Below are positions 1-8,599 of a DNA stretch of 64,000 nucleotides, in pieces. Position 1 is the first letter of the stretch, and the number at the start of each line of letters is the position of its first letter. A program made the position numbers and the translations under genes. The stretch spans positions 29,110-93,109 of the forward strand of contig CAIMUX010000073.1 of the NCBI GenBank assembly GCA_903844735.1. Direction: 5' to 3'. Under the pieces are notes generated by a model. It searched no databases. It was not told the origin of the DNA and worked only from the letters and a program-made list of their open reading frames with translations. The stretch is from Candidatus Eiseniibacteriota bacterium. Its GTDB lineage: Bacteria; Eisenbacteria; RBG-16-71-46; CAIMUX01.

Positions 1-383
1 CGAGCAGCGCCGATCCGAACAACAACGAGACGGTCATCGAGAGGACAATCGTCTGGCTGACAGGCCAGGACGTGACGAGCACGCCGGAAGGGCCGGTCGT
101 CGTCTCTCGTCTTACGGTCGCGCCGAATCCGTTTGCCGGAAGCACCGACCTGAAGTTCAGCCTCTCCCCCGGGGCCTCCGCAGGGGCGGTGCGGCTAACC
201 ATGGTCGACGTGACGGGCCGACGGGTGCGCACGCTGCTGGACGGCCGGATGACGCCGGGGACGCAGCTCTTGCGCTGGAACGGCGCGGATGATCTCGGTC
301 GGGCGCTGCCCTCCGGCATCTACTTCACGAGGCTGCAGACGGTCGAGGGCACGAAGACCCAGAAAGTCATTCTGACTCGATAA
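1..383 (+). CDS. Exported protein, C-terminal FlgD-like/T9SS-type Ig domain (5' end outside window)
   Basis: The reading frame is open from base 3 to a TAA at 381-383, so only the last ~126 residues are present. They form a compact beta domain of the FlgD-Ig / type-A C-terminal sorting class: an 'APNPF' motif near the start, a 'VDVTGRRVRTLLDG' strand pair, 'WNGADDLGRALPSGIYF', and a final basic 'KVILTR'. In FCB-type bacteria this domain ends secreted or surface-attached proteins and directs export or anchoring. The catalytic or adhesive part lies upstream, so the actual function cannot be told. A GC-rich hairpin follows about 90 bases downstream. Confidence 0.75.
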   Translation, partial: SSADPNNNETVIERTIVWLTGQDVTSTPEGPVVVSRLTVAPNPFAGSTDLKFSLSPGASAGAVRLTMVDVTGRRVRTLLDGRMTPGTQLLRWNGADDLGRALPSGIYFTRLQTVEGTKTQKVILTR

Positions 384-473
384 GGTCCTGTGCCATCCCA
401 CGTCTGATGGAGACGGCGGGGTGCCCGGGTAGATCCCGGGTGATCCCACCGGCCCAAGGCCGAAAACATAAGG

Positions 474-497
474 AGGGGGTCCCGTCGGGGATCCCCT
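474..497 (+). terminator. Hairpin downstream of the exported-protein gene
   Basis: Left arm AGGGGGTCCC (474-483) pairs with GGGATCCCCT-type sequence (487-497) over a three-base loop with one mismatch, followed by a short pyrimidine run and GTTT. It lies in the 266-base gap before the next gene. It resembles an intrinsic terminator, though the T tract is weak. Confidence 0.4.
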
Positions 498-649
498 TCT
501 CGCGTTTAGGGACCCGCCCGTTGCCGGAAATCCTCGGCAGCCTCGACATCCCCGTGGTTGCCTGAGACCGCCCGTCCTCCTACACTCCGTCCGGTCACCC
601 GAGGAGATCATGGGCCCGCCGCCGGCGTGGCCCGAGGGGAGGAAGGGAC

Positions 650-1408
650 ATGGGCGCGAACACGTTCGACATCATCATCCTGAACGGTCGTCCCGCGGCC
701 GGCAAATCCGAGGTCATCGACTTTCTCAAGAAGACCCCATTGGAAGAGCGGATTCGCCGCTTCCACGTGGGGGAATTCGAAGAGTTCGATGACTTCCCGG
801 TCCTCTGGGAGCGGTTCGAGGACGACGACCTATGGGAGAAGCACGGTAAGCCGCGGCTCATCTCCGATCGCTTCTTCGACTACAAGGGAGAGCGGCATGA
901 GGGGTATGTCTTCAAGGATCTGTTCTTCTGGCACTGGTGCATTGAGAAGTTGAACCAGCAGTACGCCCGGCGTTTGCGCGACGTGCCGGGTTATCACGAC
1001 ACGCACACGGCGATCTTCGAATTCGCGCGCGGATCTCAGCACGGCGGATTCGGCGAGGCGTACAAGTATCTTTCTGACGACGTCCTGTCGCGGGCCTGCA
1101 CCATGTACATCAAGGTCTCGTGGGCCGAGTCGCTGCGAAAGAACCGGCGCCGTCGCAATCCCGACAAGCCGGACAGCATCCTCGAACACTCGCTCGAAGA
1201 CCTGAAGATGGAGATGCTCTACGAGAATTCCGACTGGGAAGAGTTCTCCGGAGCCGACCCCGCGTACCTGCTCGCGCGCGGGAAGCGGGTTCCCTACGCC
1301 GTCTTCGACAACGAGCCGGAGAAGACCCTCGATCCGGCGTTGCTCGGGCCCACGCTCGAAGAGGCGATATCCAGGCTCTGGAAGACACACCGGGCGCTGC
1401 GGGGCTGA
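650..1408 (+). CDS. P-loop NTPase / kinase-like protein of unknown substrate
   Basis: The 252-residue protein begins with a beta strand and Walker A motif (GRPAAGKS, residues 13-20), as in small-molecule kinases of the AAA_33/zeta-toxin/uridine-kinase type. The rest is rich in acidic and aromatic residues and has a strongly basic 'RKNRRRRNPDKPD' segment near residue 165, which could be a lid or phosphate-binding loop. I see no clear Walker B or family signature. The ATG at 650 has a good purine-rich ribosome site (GGGAGGAAGGGA). The gene stands alone and converges on the transporter at 1596-3038. A sugar or nucleoside kinase is plausible but unproven. Confidence 0.7.
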   Translation: MGANTFDIIILNGRPAAGKSEVIDFLKKTPLEERIRRFHVGEFEEFDDFPVLWERFEDDDLWEKHGKPRLISDRFFDYKGERHEGYVFKDLFFWHWCIEKLNQQYARRLRDVPGYHDTHTAIFEFARGSQHGGFGEAYKYLSDDVLSRACTMYIKVSWAESLRKNRRRRNPDKPDSILEHSLEDLKMEMLYENSDWEEFSGADPAYLLARGKRVPYAVFDNEPEKTLDPALLGPTLEEAISRLWKTHRALRG

Positions 1409-1517
1409 CGGCACCGCTCGGCAGCGGAGACCGCGCCCCTCTCGGGAGATGGCCCGTCGGGACACGTCTTTCGGCATTTCGGGAAGGAGCCACCGAGGGA
1501 GAGTGTGCGTGCGGGGG

Positions 1518-1550
1518 GTGCGGATCGGCGTCACCGGGCGCGATCCGCAC
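1518..1550. terminator. Bidirectional terminator-like hairpin between convergent genes
   Basis: GTGCGGATCG (1518-1527) is perfectly inverted at 1541-1550 (CGATCCGCAC) with a 13-base loop, and the arms extend by two or three further pairs. It is followed by CTCCTCGTTT. It sits between the 3' ends of the P-loop gene and the transporter and could terminate both. Confidence 0.5.
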
Positions 1551-1595
1551 CTCCTCGTTTAGCCATGACCGCGGTGCACCCCGGCCTAGCCCGGC

Positions 1596-3038
1596 CTAGC
1601 TCGCCGTCTTCGGCTTCGGCTTCGCGTTGCGGATCCGCCAGGCGAAGAACAGTCCCACCAGAGCCAACGGAATCATCGCCACCGGCCACGGTTGCCAGTT
1701 ACCGGGGTCGGTGGCCGGTCCGATGATCCTGCCCGTGGGGTCGAGCTGCTCCTTGGGCAGGATCAGCGCATAGGTGAACGACATGACGGCCGTGCCGAGA
1801 TAGACGAAGCCGTCGATGATCCCCACGGCGATGCCTGCGTTCTTGCTGCCGCCGAAGTCCATGCTTGCGGTGCCCGACAGCATGCCGTGCACACCGATTA
1901 CGGCCATCGACATCGCGACGACGAGCCAACCCACAATCGGGCTCGTGTACGCAAAAGTAAGCACCACCGCACCGATCAACATCACGCCGTAAAGCAGAAC
2001 CGCCGCCGGACCGCGCCGCGACTGGAACAGATGATCGCTGATCACGCCCGCCACAACCCCGCCCAGGATGCCGGCGCAGCACAGCAGCAGCCCCCAGTTC
2101 GCGTAGACGAAACCGCCCTTGAGGCCCAGGACTCCGTCGGTCTGCTTCGCGTAGGTCTGGAACCACTGCATGATTGCCTGGCGCAGGAAGCCGCTGCAGA
2201 ATTCGATCAACGAGATGGTCACGATGATGGGATTGCTCAACATCGCCTTGAAGACCTTCACCGCCCCCAGGCGCGGGCCGCGATCGCCGCTTGTGGCGTC
2301 GGCGGTGTCAAAGTCGCTGAAGCCGGCTTCGCTCGGTTGGTCGCGCACCATCAGCACGTCCAGCACCCAGAACACCGCCAGCAGCGCCGCCGGCACGAAG
2401 AAGACCCAGATCAGGCCGAAACTCTTGAGGATGGCCCCTCCCCAGTCATAGGCGAAGTAGACCCCCAGCGAGATGAGAATGCCGAAGATCGCCCCGAACA
2501 CGCCGCGCTCACGCACATGGAACCAGGCCGCGTTGACCTTGACGATCGCGACAGCGCCGAAGCTCTGGAAATACATGTTGAGCGAGTACAGGGTGGCGAA
2601 GACCGCCACGAAGTTGCGGTAGAAGAATGCGTGCCCCGCTCCCTGCACCAGCAGCGACCAGGTGATGAGCCCCATGGCCACGTTGGCCAGCGTCGCCCCG
2701 CCCGCACCGACGAGGATCGACCAGCGTCCCCCGAACCGGTCCGTCAGCGGCCCGTTGATCAGGAACGACACCCCGTAGACGACTGTCCCGATCCCGAAGA
2801 TCAGGCCGAAGGCGTCGTTGCCCATCATCGCCCCGCCACCGCTGCCGGCGAAATTCTCGAAGGCGCGCTTGCTAACGGTGAGGTTGTACCGCCCCATGTA
2901 GAGGAACGCGTAGGTCAACCCCAGGGGCAACCAATTCATGATCCGCCGCCGCCGATAGGCGGCGCTGTGTCCGAGCTCGATCTTGGGCAGCCGCCACAAC
3001 ACGAAGGCGACCACGACGAGAAGGATGAGAATGGTCAT
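1596..3038 (-). CDS. MFS transporter of the organophosphate:phosphate antiporter (GlpT/UhpC) type
   Basis: 480 residues with about 12 hydrophobic segments. The first helix region carries 'YAFLYMGRYNLTVSKRAF', which matches the Y-x-x-x-Y-x-x-R-x-N pattern of the OPA family (GlpT, UhpT, UhpC, PgtP). Members exchange glycerol-3-phosphate or hexose phosphates for inorganic phosphate across the inner membrane, or act as sensors of them. The extra N-terminal hydrophobic segment (residues 1-14) plus a basic stretch precedes the usual start. The ATG at 3038 has a GGGGGAG ribosome site about nine bases upstream. No kinase or regulator lies beside it, so transport is more likely than sensing. The substrate is not determined. 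Confidence 0.85.
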   Translation of the reverse strand: MTILILLVVVAFVLWRLPKIELGHSAAYRRRRIMNWLPLGLTYAFLYMGRYNLTVSKRAFENFAGSGGGAMMGNDAFGLIFGIGTVVYGVSFLINGPLTDRFGGRWSILVGAGGATLANVAMGLITWSLLVQGAGHAFFYRNFVAVFATLYSLNMYFQSFGAVAIVKVNAAWFHVRERGVFGAIFGILISLGVYFAYDWGGAILKSFGLIWVFFVPAALLAVFWVLDVLMVRDQPSEAGFSDFDTADATSGDRGPRLGAVKVFKAMLSNPIIVTISLIEFCSGFLRQAIMQWFQTYAKQTDGVLGLKGGFVYANWGLLLCCAGILGGVVAGVISDHLFQSRRGPAAVLLYGVMLIGAVVLTFAYTSPIVGWLVVAMSMAVIGVHGMLSGTASMDFGGSKNAGIAVGIIDGFVYLGTAVMSFTYALILPKEQLDPTGRIIGPATDPGNWQPWPVAMIPLALVGLFFAWRIRNAKPKPKTAS

Positions 3039-3189
3039 CAGGCAGCTCCCCCGATCCTGGGCCAGTCAGGCAGCCGTTCCGGCGGGCAGGTCGGCGGCTT
3101 CGGGCATGCATGCCGCGATCCGACCAGCCGGGGATGACCGTAGTCGAGCTTTGGAGGGGACGCAAGCAGAGCGCATGCCAAGGTCGGCA

Positions 3190-3216
3190 GTCGAAGCCCT
3201 TCCGGGGGGCTTCGAC
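3190..3216. repeat. Intergenic GC hairpin
   Basis: GTCGAAGCCC (3190-3199) and GGGCTTCGAC (3207-3216) are perfect inverted arms with a seven-base loop. It lies upstream of the transporter and beyond the 3' end of the pseudogene at 3520-4300. It could be that gene's old terminator (minus strand) or a dispersed hairpin. Nothing else is recognisable in 3039-3519. Confidence 0.4.
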
Positions 3217-3519
3217 CTCAGACCCATCATCGAGACGGATCAGTCGTTCGCCTTCTTCGCCACAGCCTTCTCATTCACTTTGGCGTCGGCCGTAATTCGC
3301 GACAAGACTTCGAGCTGGATTCCATCAGAGAGGCCCGGTTTGGACTTCCCGTCGTTCGAACTTCCGGGGCGCTGTCGCAACCTCAACGTACCTCTTGTCC
3401 CCTTCAAACCTGAGCCGGCTCTAGTGGATGGACAGGACACAGTCGCGCCGATCGAGAATTCCCGGCTCCGGGGCCGTCGCCGCCGGAAACGGACGGGACT
3501 TCGGAAGGGACGGCCCGAA

Positions 3520-4300
3520 CTAGAGAAGAACGACCGTGCGTCGGCTCGCATGCGGACCCCCGGGCGCACGCCTGACGCCGCCGGGACGTCCGTCCCCAGG
3601 CTCAGCAACGTCATCTGGTTGGTCGTGCCGCGCCAGTTCCATGCGATCCCATTCGGCGACGTCGCCACTTCCCCGGTCCCCGCCGGCGCGAAGAGCGTGC
3701 CCGAGATGCTCACCAGAGAGGTCATTCCGACTTGAGACAGAGTGCCGACCATTACCCACGTGGCCGCTCTGCCTGTGCTTCGGAAGAGGTCGCCGGTTGC
3801 GGTCAGAACGTAGAGCGCGCCCAAGTGGTCGCAGAGCTTGACCGCGTCGGAAACCGCCACCGCGCCCTTCCGGTCCAGCTTGCTCCGCCGTTCGCACTCC
3901 CGAAGATCTCGCCCGTCCTGTCCAGGGCATAGAGCGTCAGACCATCCCCGCTCGGAACCAGGGCCACGAAGTTCGAGCCGATCAGGCAGGCCAGTGTCGC
4001 GAACGTTTCCCCCTGATCCGTGGAGCGGTACACAATCCCGCTCGCGCTCGCCAGGTAGAGGTCCGAAGTCGAGACGCCCACCGCAATCGCCATGACATCG
4101 CCCGCAGGAAGGGCTGCGCGGACGGTCCGGGTCGCGCCGGGCAAGCGACTCACGGGAGTCGCCATGCTTGCCTGCCTCGCACGGGTCCAGCGGATCACGC
4201 GGGTCGCCCGGGTTGCCCGTTTCGCGCGTATCACGCCGTTGGCCCGGGTCCCCACGAGTCCGCGGGCGAGGTTTTCCTGCTCCGTTCTCATCGCCCCACC
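3520..4300 (-). pseudogene. Decayed collagen-like / BNR (sialidase-type repeat) protein
   Basis: Three different minus-strand frames must be joined to read this. The N-terminal part (about 4180-4270) shows degenerate G-x-y triplets (GDP-GQR-RDT-RET-GNP-GDP), with several Gly codons changed to Arg. Next comes a frame with beta-propeller blades of BNR/photosystem-II-stability type ('SGIVYRSTDQGETF', 'TGEIFGSANGGASW'). Near 3875 the frame shifts and the blades continue ('TATGDLFRSTGRAATW', 'GTDVPAASGV'). A second shift near 3570 leads to a short tail and a stop at 3520. Intact relatives would be secreted surface proteins. Two shifts plus damaged collagen triplets argue for a real pseudogene rather than one sequencing error. 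Confidence 0.55.
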
Positions 4301-4822
4301 ACCTTCCGTGATCCGACTCCGAAATGCGCTGTCCGGAATCGTGCGCCGGGGTTCTCCCGCGCCACCGCAGGGCCGTGAACTTCAGGTGCGACAACGGTCC
4401 TTACCAGACTGCCTTACCCGGACATCCTTGCCGGGACGCCAATCTCCGGCCGTCATTCCCGGGCCGTTCCGCGGTTCATACAACAACCTCGGATGCGTTC
4501 GACCGATGCCCGGCCGAAGGGAACGACCTTGCCTTTGCTCTCCGAGCTCGGATAGAGTCTTCGGTGGCCGCTCGGACTCGGGCAAGGGGCACCACGGAGG
4601 CGTTGGCCCGTCTTATGAGCTATACGCTATCAGTCGGATCTCCCGTCCCCTACATTCTCGAACCACGCGCGGCGGGACTGCCGCGGGCACGCCCGCACCC
4701 GCCGTGGAGCACGTTCACGCGCAACCAGGACGACATCGGACACGGGTCGCTTTCGTTCGACCCGCAGATCTTCTCGCGCACCGCGGGCCGCGTCTTCCGC
4801 GACCCGGGCGGGTATTAGCGCC
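4301..4822. other. Non-coding or unrecognised stretch before the glycan locus
   Basis: No convincing gene is visible. An open frame at 4616-4818 ends four bases before the GTG of the next gene and reads '...LSFDPQIFSRTAGRVFRDPGGY', which may be the 3' remnant of a lost upstream gene of the glycan operon. It matches no family I know. The promoter of the plus-strand operon should be here, but no clear -35/-10 stands out. Confidence 0.35.
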
Positions 4823-5671
4823 GTGGCCGCGCGCATCCTGAGCCGCTGGCTGCCCCCGGTGTTGGCCGACGCCGCCCGGGCGCTGCGCGACGCCATGGGC
4901 ACCAGCGAGTGGCACGTCGCTCCCGACGGCTTCACGCGCACCCCGCGCGGCGCGGGGTGGGAGGACGAGAGCATCGTTGCAACGCAGGCCGCCCGCTGGG
5001 CCGCGTATGTGCAGCGCACGGCGGGCACCGGCCCGCTGGGCTTCTCGGGCGAATCCGAATCCGACGCTCCGCAGGACGACGTCGCCCACAACTCCGCCAT
5101 GGTGTTCGCTTACACTCTGGCGCGGGCATCGCACGGCCGTGAGCGCATGGCGCTGCTCGACTGGGGCGGCGGACTGGGCCAATACGGGGTGCTGGCACGC
5201 GCGCTCATGCCCGAGGTGGAGATCGACTACCACTGCCGCGACCTGGCCCATCTGGCCGCGCGCGGCCGCACGCTGCTCGCGGGCGCAACGTTTCACGACG
5301 ACGACACATGCCTGGCGCGCCGCTACGATCTGGTCCTCGCCAGTTCGTCGCTGCAGTACCACGAGGATTGGCGCGGCGCGCTCGCGAAACTGGCCGCGGC
5401 CACCGAAGGGTTCCTGCTGGTGACGCGCATGCCGGTGACCCTCTCTGCGCCCGGCTACGTCGTGGTGCAGCGGCCGCACCGTCACGGCTACATGACCGAG
5501 TACCCTGGCTGGGTCCTGGACCGCGACGAACTGATCTCCGCCGGGGGCGCACTGGGCCTGGTGCTGCAACGCGAGTTCCTGATCGGAGAGCGTCCCCGCA
5601 TTCCCGGCGCGCCCTCGCCGTGCGAGTACCGCGGGTTTCTGTGGCGCGCCGAGCGCGTGGCAGGCGCGTGA
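4823..5671 (+). CDS. Methyltransferase of the TIGR04325 type, glycan locus
   Basis: 282 residues from a GTG start. The Rossmann SAM-binding motif I is clear ('MALLDWGGGLGQYGVLAR'), followed by 'RYDLVLASSSLQYHEDW', typical of class I methyltransferases. The N-terminal 'W..ES...Q..RW' region and overall size fit the LIC12133/TIGR04325 family found in O-antigen and exopolysaccharide clusters. It probably methylates a sugar or a lipid-linked glycan in the cytoplasm. Its TGA overlaps the GTG of the following glycosyltransferase (GTGA), so the two are translationally coupled. Confidence 0.8.
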   Translation: MAARILSRWLPPVLADAARALRDAMGTSEWHVAPDGFTRTPRGAGWEDESIVATQAARWAAYVQRTAGTGPLGFSGESESDAPQDDVAHNSAMVFAYTLARASHGRERMALLDWGGGLGQYGVLARALMPEVEIDYHCRDLAHLAARGRTLLAGATFHDDDTCLARRYDLVLASSSLQYHEDWRGALAKLAAATEGFLLVTRMPVTLSAPGYVVVQRPHRHGYMTEYPGWVLDRDELISAGGALGLVLQREFLIGERPRIPGAPSPCEYRGFLWRAERVAGA

Positions 5672-6663
5672 GCGAGACACCTGACGTTCCGGCGGCCGCG
5701 CCCGCGCGTCACTTCTGCACGTACTTTGATTCCAACTACTTGCTCAAGGGCCTGGCGCTCTACCGCTCGCTGCGCCGCCATTCGCCGGGCGCAACTCTAC
5801 ACGTGCTCGCGTTGGACGACCGGGCGCTGCGCACGCTGCGGCAACTGGCTTTGCCGGACCTGGTTGCCGTCCCGCTGGCCGACCTGGAGCAGGCCGTGCC
5901 GGAACTGCTGACCGCGAAGGCTAACCGCTCCACGATGGAATACTATTTCACGTGCACGTCCCCGTTCGTGCGCTGGCTGCGCGAACGCACGGCCCCGGGT
6001 GAACCGCTCACGTACGTGGACGCCGACCTGTGGTTCTTCGCCCCGCCCGAGCCGCTGTTCGACGAGCTGCGCGGCGCGTCCGTCACAATCATCGGCCACC
6101 GCTTCGCGCCGGACCAGCAACACCTGGAGATCCACGGCGTGTACAACGTGGGCTGGATTTCGTTCGCCGACGACGCTGACGCGCGCGCGTGCCTGTTGTG
6201 GTGGAGCGAGCGCTGCTTGGAGTGGTGCTACGACCGCATCGAAGGCAATCATTTCGCCGACCAGAAGTACCTCGACGACTGGCCGACGCGCTTTCGCGGT
6301 GTGCGCGTGATCACAAATCCCGGCGCCAACGTGGCGCCGTGGAACGTGGCCACGCAGCCGATTGCGCGCCGCGGAGCCACGTTGGTGGCGGGCGAGACAC
6401 CGCTGGTGTTCTTCCACTTCGCGGCGTTCAAACGGCTCACGCCGTGGCTGTTCGAGCCGAGCCTCGCCAACTATGACGTGCGCCTCACACCCGCATTGCG
6501 CGACGAGGTCTACTTGCCGTACATCGCGGAGTGCCGCGCGATTGAGCGCTGGCTGCGCGAGACGGCGCCGGGATTCGGCAGGGGCTGGGGCTCGCTGCGG
6601 CGCCCTGGATGGCTGGGCGTGGCGCAGCGACTGGTGCGGGGACAACTGCTGCTGGCGCCGTAG
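5668..6663 (+). CDS. Glycosyltransferase, GT-A fold
   Basis: 331 residues. I place the start at the GTG overlapping the upstream stop; the reading frame stays open further upstream but that part only shadows the methyltransferase. Early 'YFDSNYLLKGLALYRSLRRH' resembles the nucleotide-sugar pocket of GT8-like and related GT-A enzymes. The metal-binding DxD is 'YVDADLWFF'. 'NVGWISF' and a late 'FFHFAAF' resemble acceptor-site segments. It would transfer a sugar from a nucleotide donor to a growing surface glycan. The gene converges on the minus-strand operon, with only six bases between the stops. Confidence 0.8.
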   Translation: MSETPDVPAAAPARHFCTYFDSNYLLKGLALYRSLRRHSPGATLHVLALDDRALRTLRQLALPDLVAVPLADLEQAVPELLTAKANRSTMEYYFTCTSPFVRWLRERTAPGEPLTYVDADLWFFAPPEPLFDELRGASVTIIGHRFAPDQQHLEIHGVYNVGWISFADDADARACLLWWSERCLEWCYDRIEGNHFADQKYLDDWPTRFRGVRVITNPGANVAPWNVATQPIARRGATLVAGETPLVFFHFAAFKRLTPWLFEPSLANYDVRLTPALRDEVYLPYIAECRAIERWLRETAPGFGRGWGSLRRPGWLGVAQRLVRGQLLLAP

Positions 6664-6669
6664 CTCGTG

Positions 6670-7875
6670 CTACCGCACCACATGCCGCAGCAGCTCGTCC
6701 AGCCTCGGCGCGCGGTGGTGAAAGGTGTGCGCCGCGAGGCACCTCTGCTGGCCCGCCACGGCCATGCTTTCGCGTTCGACGTCGTGGGCAATCAGCCAGC
6801 GGGCTTTCTCCACGCACTCATCGTCGCTACTGTACACGGCCACTTCGCGATCGGGCTCGAACAATTCGGCCAGGTTGGGCGCCGCGTCGGTCAGCAGGCA
6901 CGTGCCCGCACCTGTGGCCTCGAACAGGCGCATGTTCGACGTAAAGCGCGTGGCCGACCCCGCGTGCACATTGAGCGTGGCACGCGAGTCGCGCAGCGTG
7001 CGAAACAACTCCATCCCGAATCGCCCGGGACACAGAGTCTTCTTGAGGCGCTTAGGCAGCCCAGCGCGCGGCGGCGCCTCCCACGCGGCGGCGGCACCGA
7101 TCACCGGCCAGCGGCGCACAGCCTCGCGGGGCACGCCGGCGTGCTCCAGCGCCCGCGCAATCGCAAACGCCGCGCCCTTCACGGCGCGCATCGCGGGCGA
7201 ACCCGCGGTCCGCGCGTGGCTGGGCGTGAAGATGGCCAGGTCCACCTCGCCCAACAGACGTTCCAGAAGCCGCTCGCGGTGGACGTGAATCGCCGCGTCG
7301 GCGGCCAACTGGCCCACGAAGCTGAGCGCGAGCTTCGGCTCGCGCGGCCCCAGCGCGCGCAGCACGCGATCCTGGAACGCGTGGTGCAACTGCGCCGCGC
7401 GCACGCCGCGAGCCGTGAGCGTCTCCACCGATTCCGACGCGCACGAAAGCACGAGGTCAAACGCGCGCCAACCGGGCGTGTCCGAGAGCGCGCTGCCCAC
7501 CCAGCCGATCGTCCCGCGAATGGACGGGCACGCCTCGCGTATGCGCGGCAAGAGCCGCTCGTCCCAGTGATCGAACCACAGGACGTCGGGTGCGAACGCG
7601 CGCAACTGCGCCAGCGCGATGGCGTCGGGCTCAGCGCCGGGCACGCCGTGCTCGCGAGTCCACGCGCGCTGCAGAAAGTCCACGTTGTGCCACACCTCCA
7701 GAACCTCGTGACCCAGCGGCGCCAGAGCCGGCCCCCACGCACCCACCCAGCCGAACACATCGGCCTCGAACGCCTCGCGCGCTTGGGCGAACGAACGAGG
7801 CGGGCCGTCCGCGTACCGCGCCTCGAGTTCCACGGCGTACCGCGGATAGACGGTGGAAAGGTACGCGAGCTTCAT
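6670..7875 (-). CDS. Glycosyltransferase, GT-B fold, CgeB-like
   Basis: 401 residues from an ATG at 7875; the frame is open upstream but that part overlaps the methyltransferase. The N-terminal half begins 'MKLAYLSTVYPRY' and contains a DUF3880-like segment ('DVLWFDHWDERLLPRIREAC'). The C-terminal half has the donor-site pattern of PF13524 (Glyco_trans_1_4): 'GSATRFTSNMRLFEATGAG', then 'EPDREVAVYSSDDECVEKARWL'. Such enzymes build surface polysaccharides or glycosylate spores and flagella. It is the last gene of a five-gene operon, seven bases downstream of the methyltransferase. Confidence 0.8.
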   Translation of the reverse strand: MKLAYLSTVYPRYAVELEARYADGPPRSFAQAREAFEADVFGWVGAWGPALAPLGHEVLEVWHNVDFLQRAWTREHGVPGAEPDAIALAQLRAFAPDVLWFDHWDERLLPRIREACPSIRGTIGWVGSALSDTPGWRAFDLVLSCASESVETLTARGVRAAQLHHAFQDRVLRALGPREPKLALSFVGQLAADAAIHVHRERLLERLLGEVDLAIFTPSHARTAGSPAMRAVKGAAFAIARALEHAGVPREAVRRWPVIGAAAAWEAPPRAGLPKRLKKTLCPGRFGMELFRTLRDSRATLNVHAGSATRFTSNMRLFEATGAGTCLLTDAAPNLAELFEPDREVAVYSSDDECVEKARWLIAHDVERESMAVAGQQRCLAAHTFHHRAPRLDELLRHVVR

Positions 7876-7882
7876 GCGCCGC

Positions 7883-8599
7883 TCACAGACCCAGCACGTT
7901 GTCGTCGCGATAGAACACCGCGGTCTCGGCCTTGGCGTTGAAGATCGGCGCCATGCCGATGAACGACACCCTGCGAAACCCCGCCGCCGTGAGCAACTCA
8001 TAGCCATCGCGATACTCCTCGCGATCGCTGTTGTCCCACACGACCACGCCGCGCGGATTGAGCGCCGTAAGCGCCGCATCCGCGCACTGCACCCGCTGGC
8101 GGCCGTCGATCACGATCACGTCGAAGCGGCCGGGCCAGCGCGCGCACGTCTGCGCATACGTACCGGCGTCGTCCAGCGGCACGTGCAGCAGCTCCGCGCC
8201 GGCGGGCAACATCGGACGGATCCGCTCGGCCCACGCGGCCTCGTGCTCACACGCCACCACCTTCGCGACGCGCGCCGTCCACCACAGTGTGCTTTGGCCG
8301 CAGCCATACTCGAAGACCTCCCAATCGGCCCGCACGTGGCGCGAGAGGAACTCAATCGCCGGATACGTGATCCACGGAAGCGGCCGGCCATCGGCATCCA
8401 CTGCGCGCCCCTCGCGGAAGCTGCGCAACCACCCGTCGGCGCGCAGCGGTCCCTGCGTCATCAGCGACCAATTCGCGTATAACCCGGTTGCACGCAGCAG
8501 GCCGCGTCCTACGGCCTTGAACCACGCAGGCGCCGACGGCGCGCCGGCCGGCGTGTTGCCGGGAAGAAGGTTGTGTCCTTCACGTTCGTCGGCAGCCAT
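7883..8599 (-). CDS. SAM-dependent methyltransferase, glycan locus
   Basis: 238 residues from an ATG at 8599 that overlaps the flippase stop by one base (TAATG). Motif I is 'EVFEYGCGQSTLWW', with an acidic residue at the end of strand 2 ('VACEHEAAW') and motif II 'FDVIVIDGRQRVQCADAAL', as in small class I methyltransferases of polysaccharide clusters. 'VVVWDNSDREEY' follows the D-N pattern seen in Methyltransf_24-type enzymes. The substrate is unknown; a sugar hydroxyl or a glycan-linked carboxylate is plausible. It is cytoplasmic, with no signal peptide or membrane helix. Confidence 0.75.
   Translation of the reverse strand: MAADEREGHNLLPGNTPAGAPSAPAWFKAVGRGLLRATGLYANWSLMTQGPLRADGWLRSFREGRAVDADGRPLPWITYPAIEFLSRHVRADWEVFEYGCGQSTLWWTARVAKVVACEHEAAWAERIRPMLPAGAELLHVPLDDAGTYAQTCARWPGRFDVIVIDGRQRVQCADAALTALNPRGVVVWDNSDREEYRDGYELLTAAGFRRVSFIGMAPIFNAKAETAVFYRDDNVLGL

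Noticed and set aside
1692..3137. A 481-codon plus-strand open frame opposite the OPA transporter
   Set aside because: It is the antisense of a clear membrane-protein gene. Its His/Asp/Gln-rich composition is typical of frames read opposite high-GC genes.
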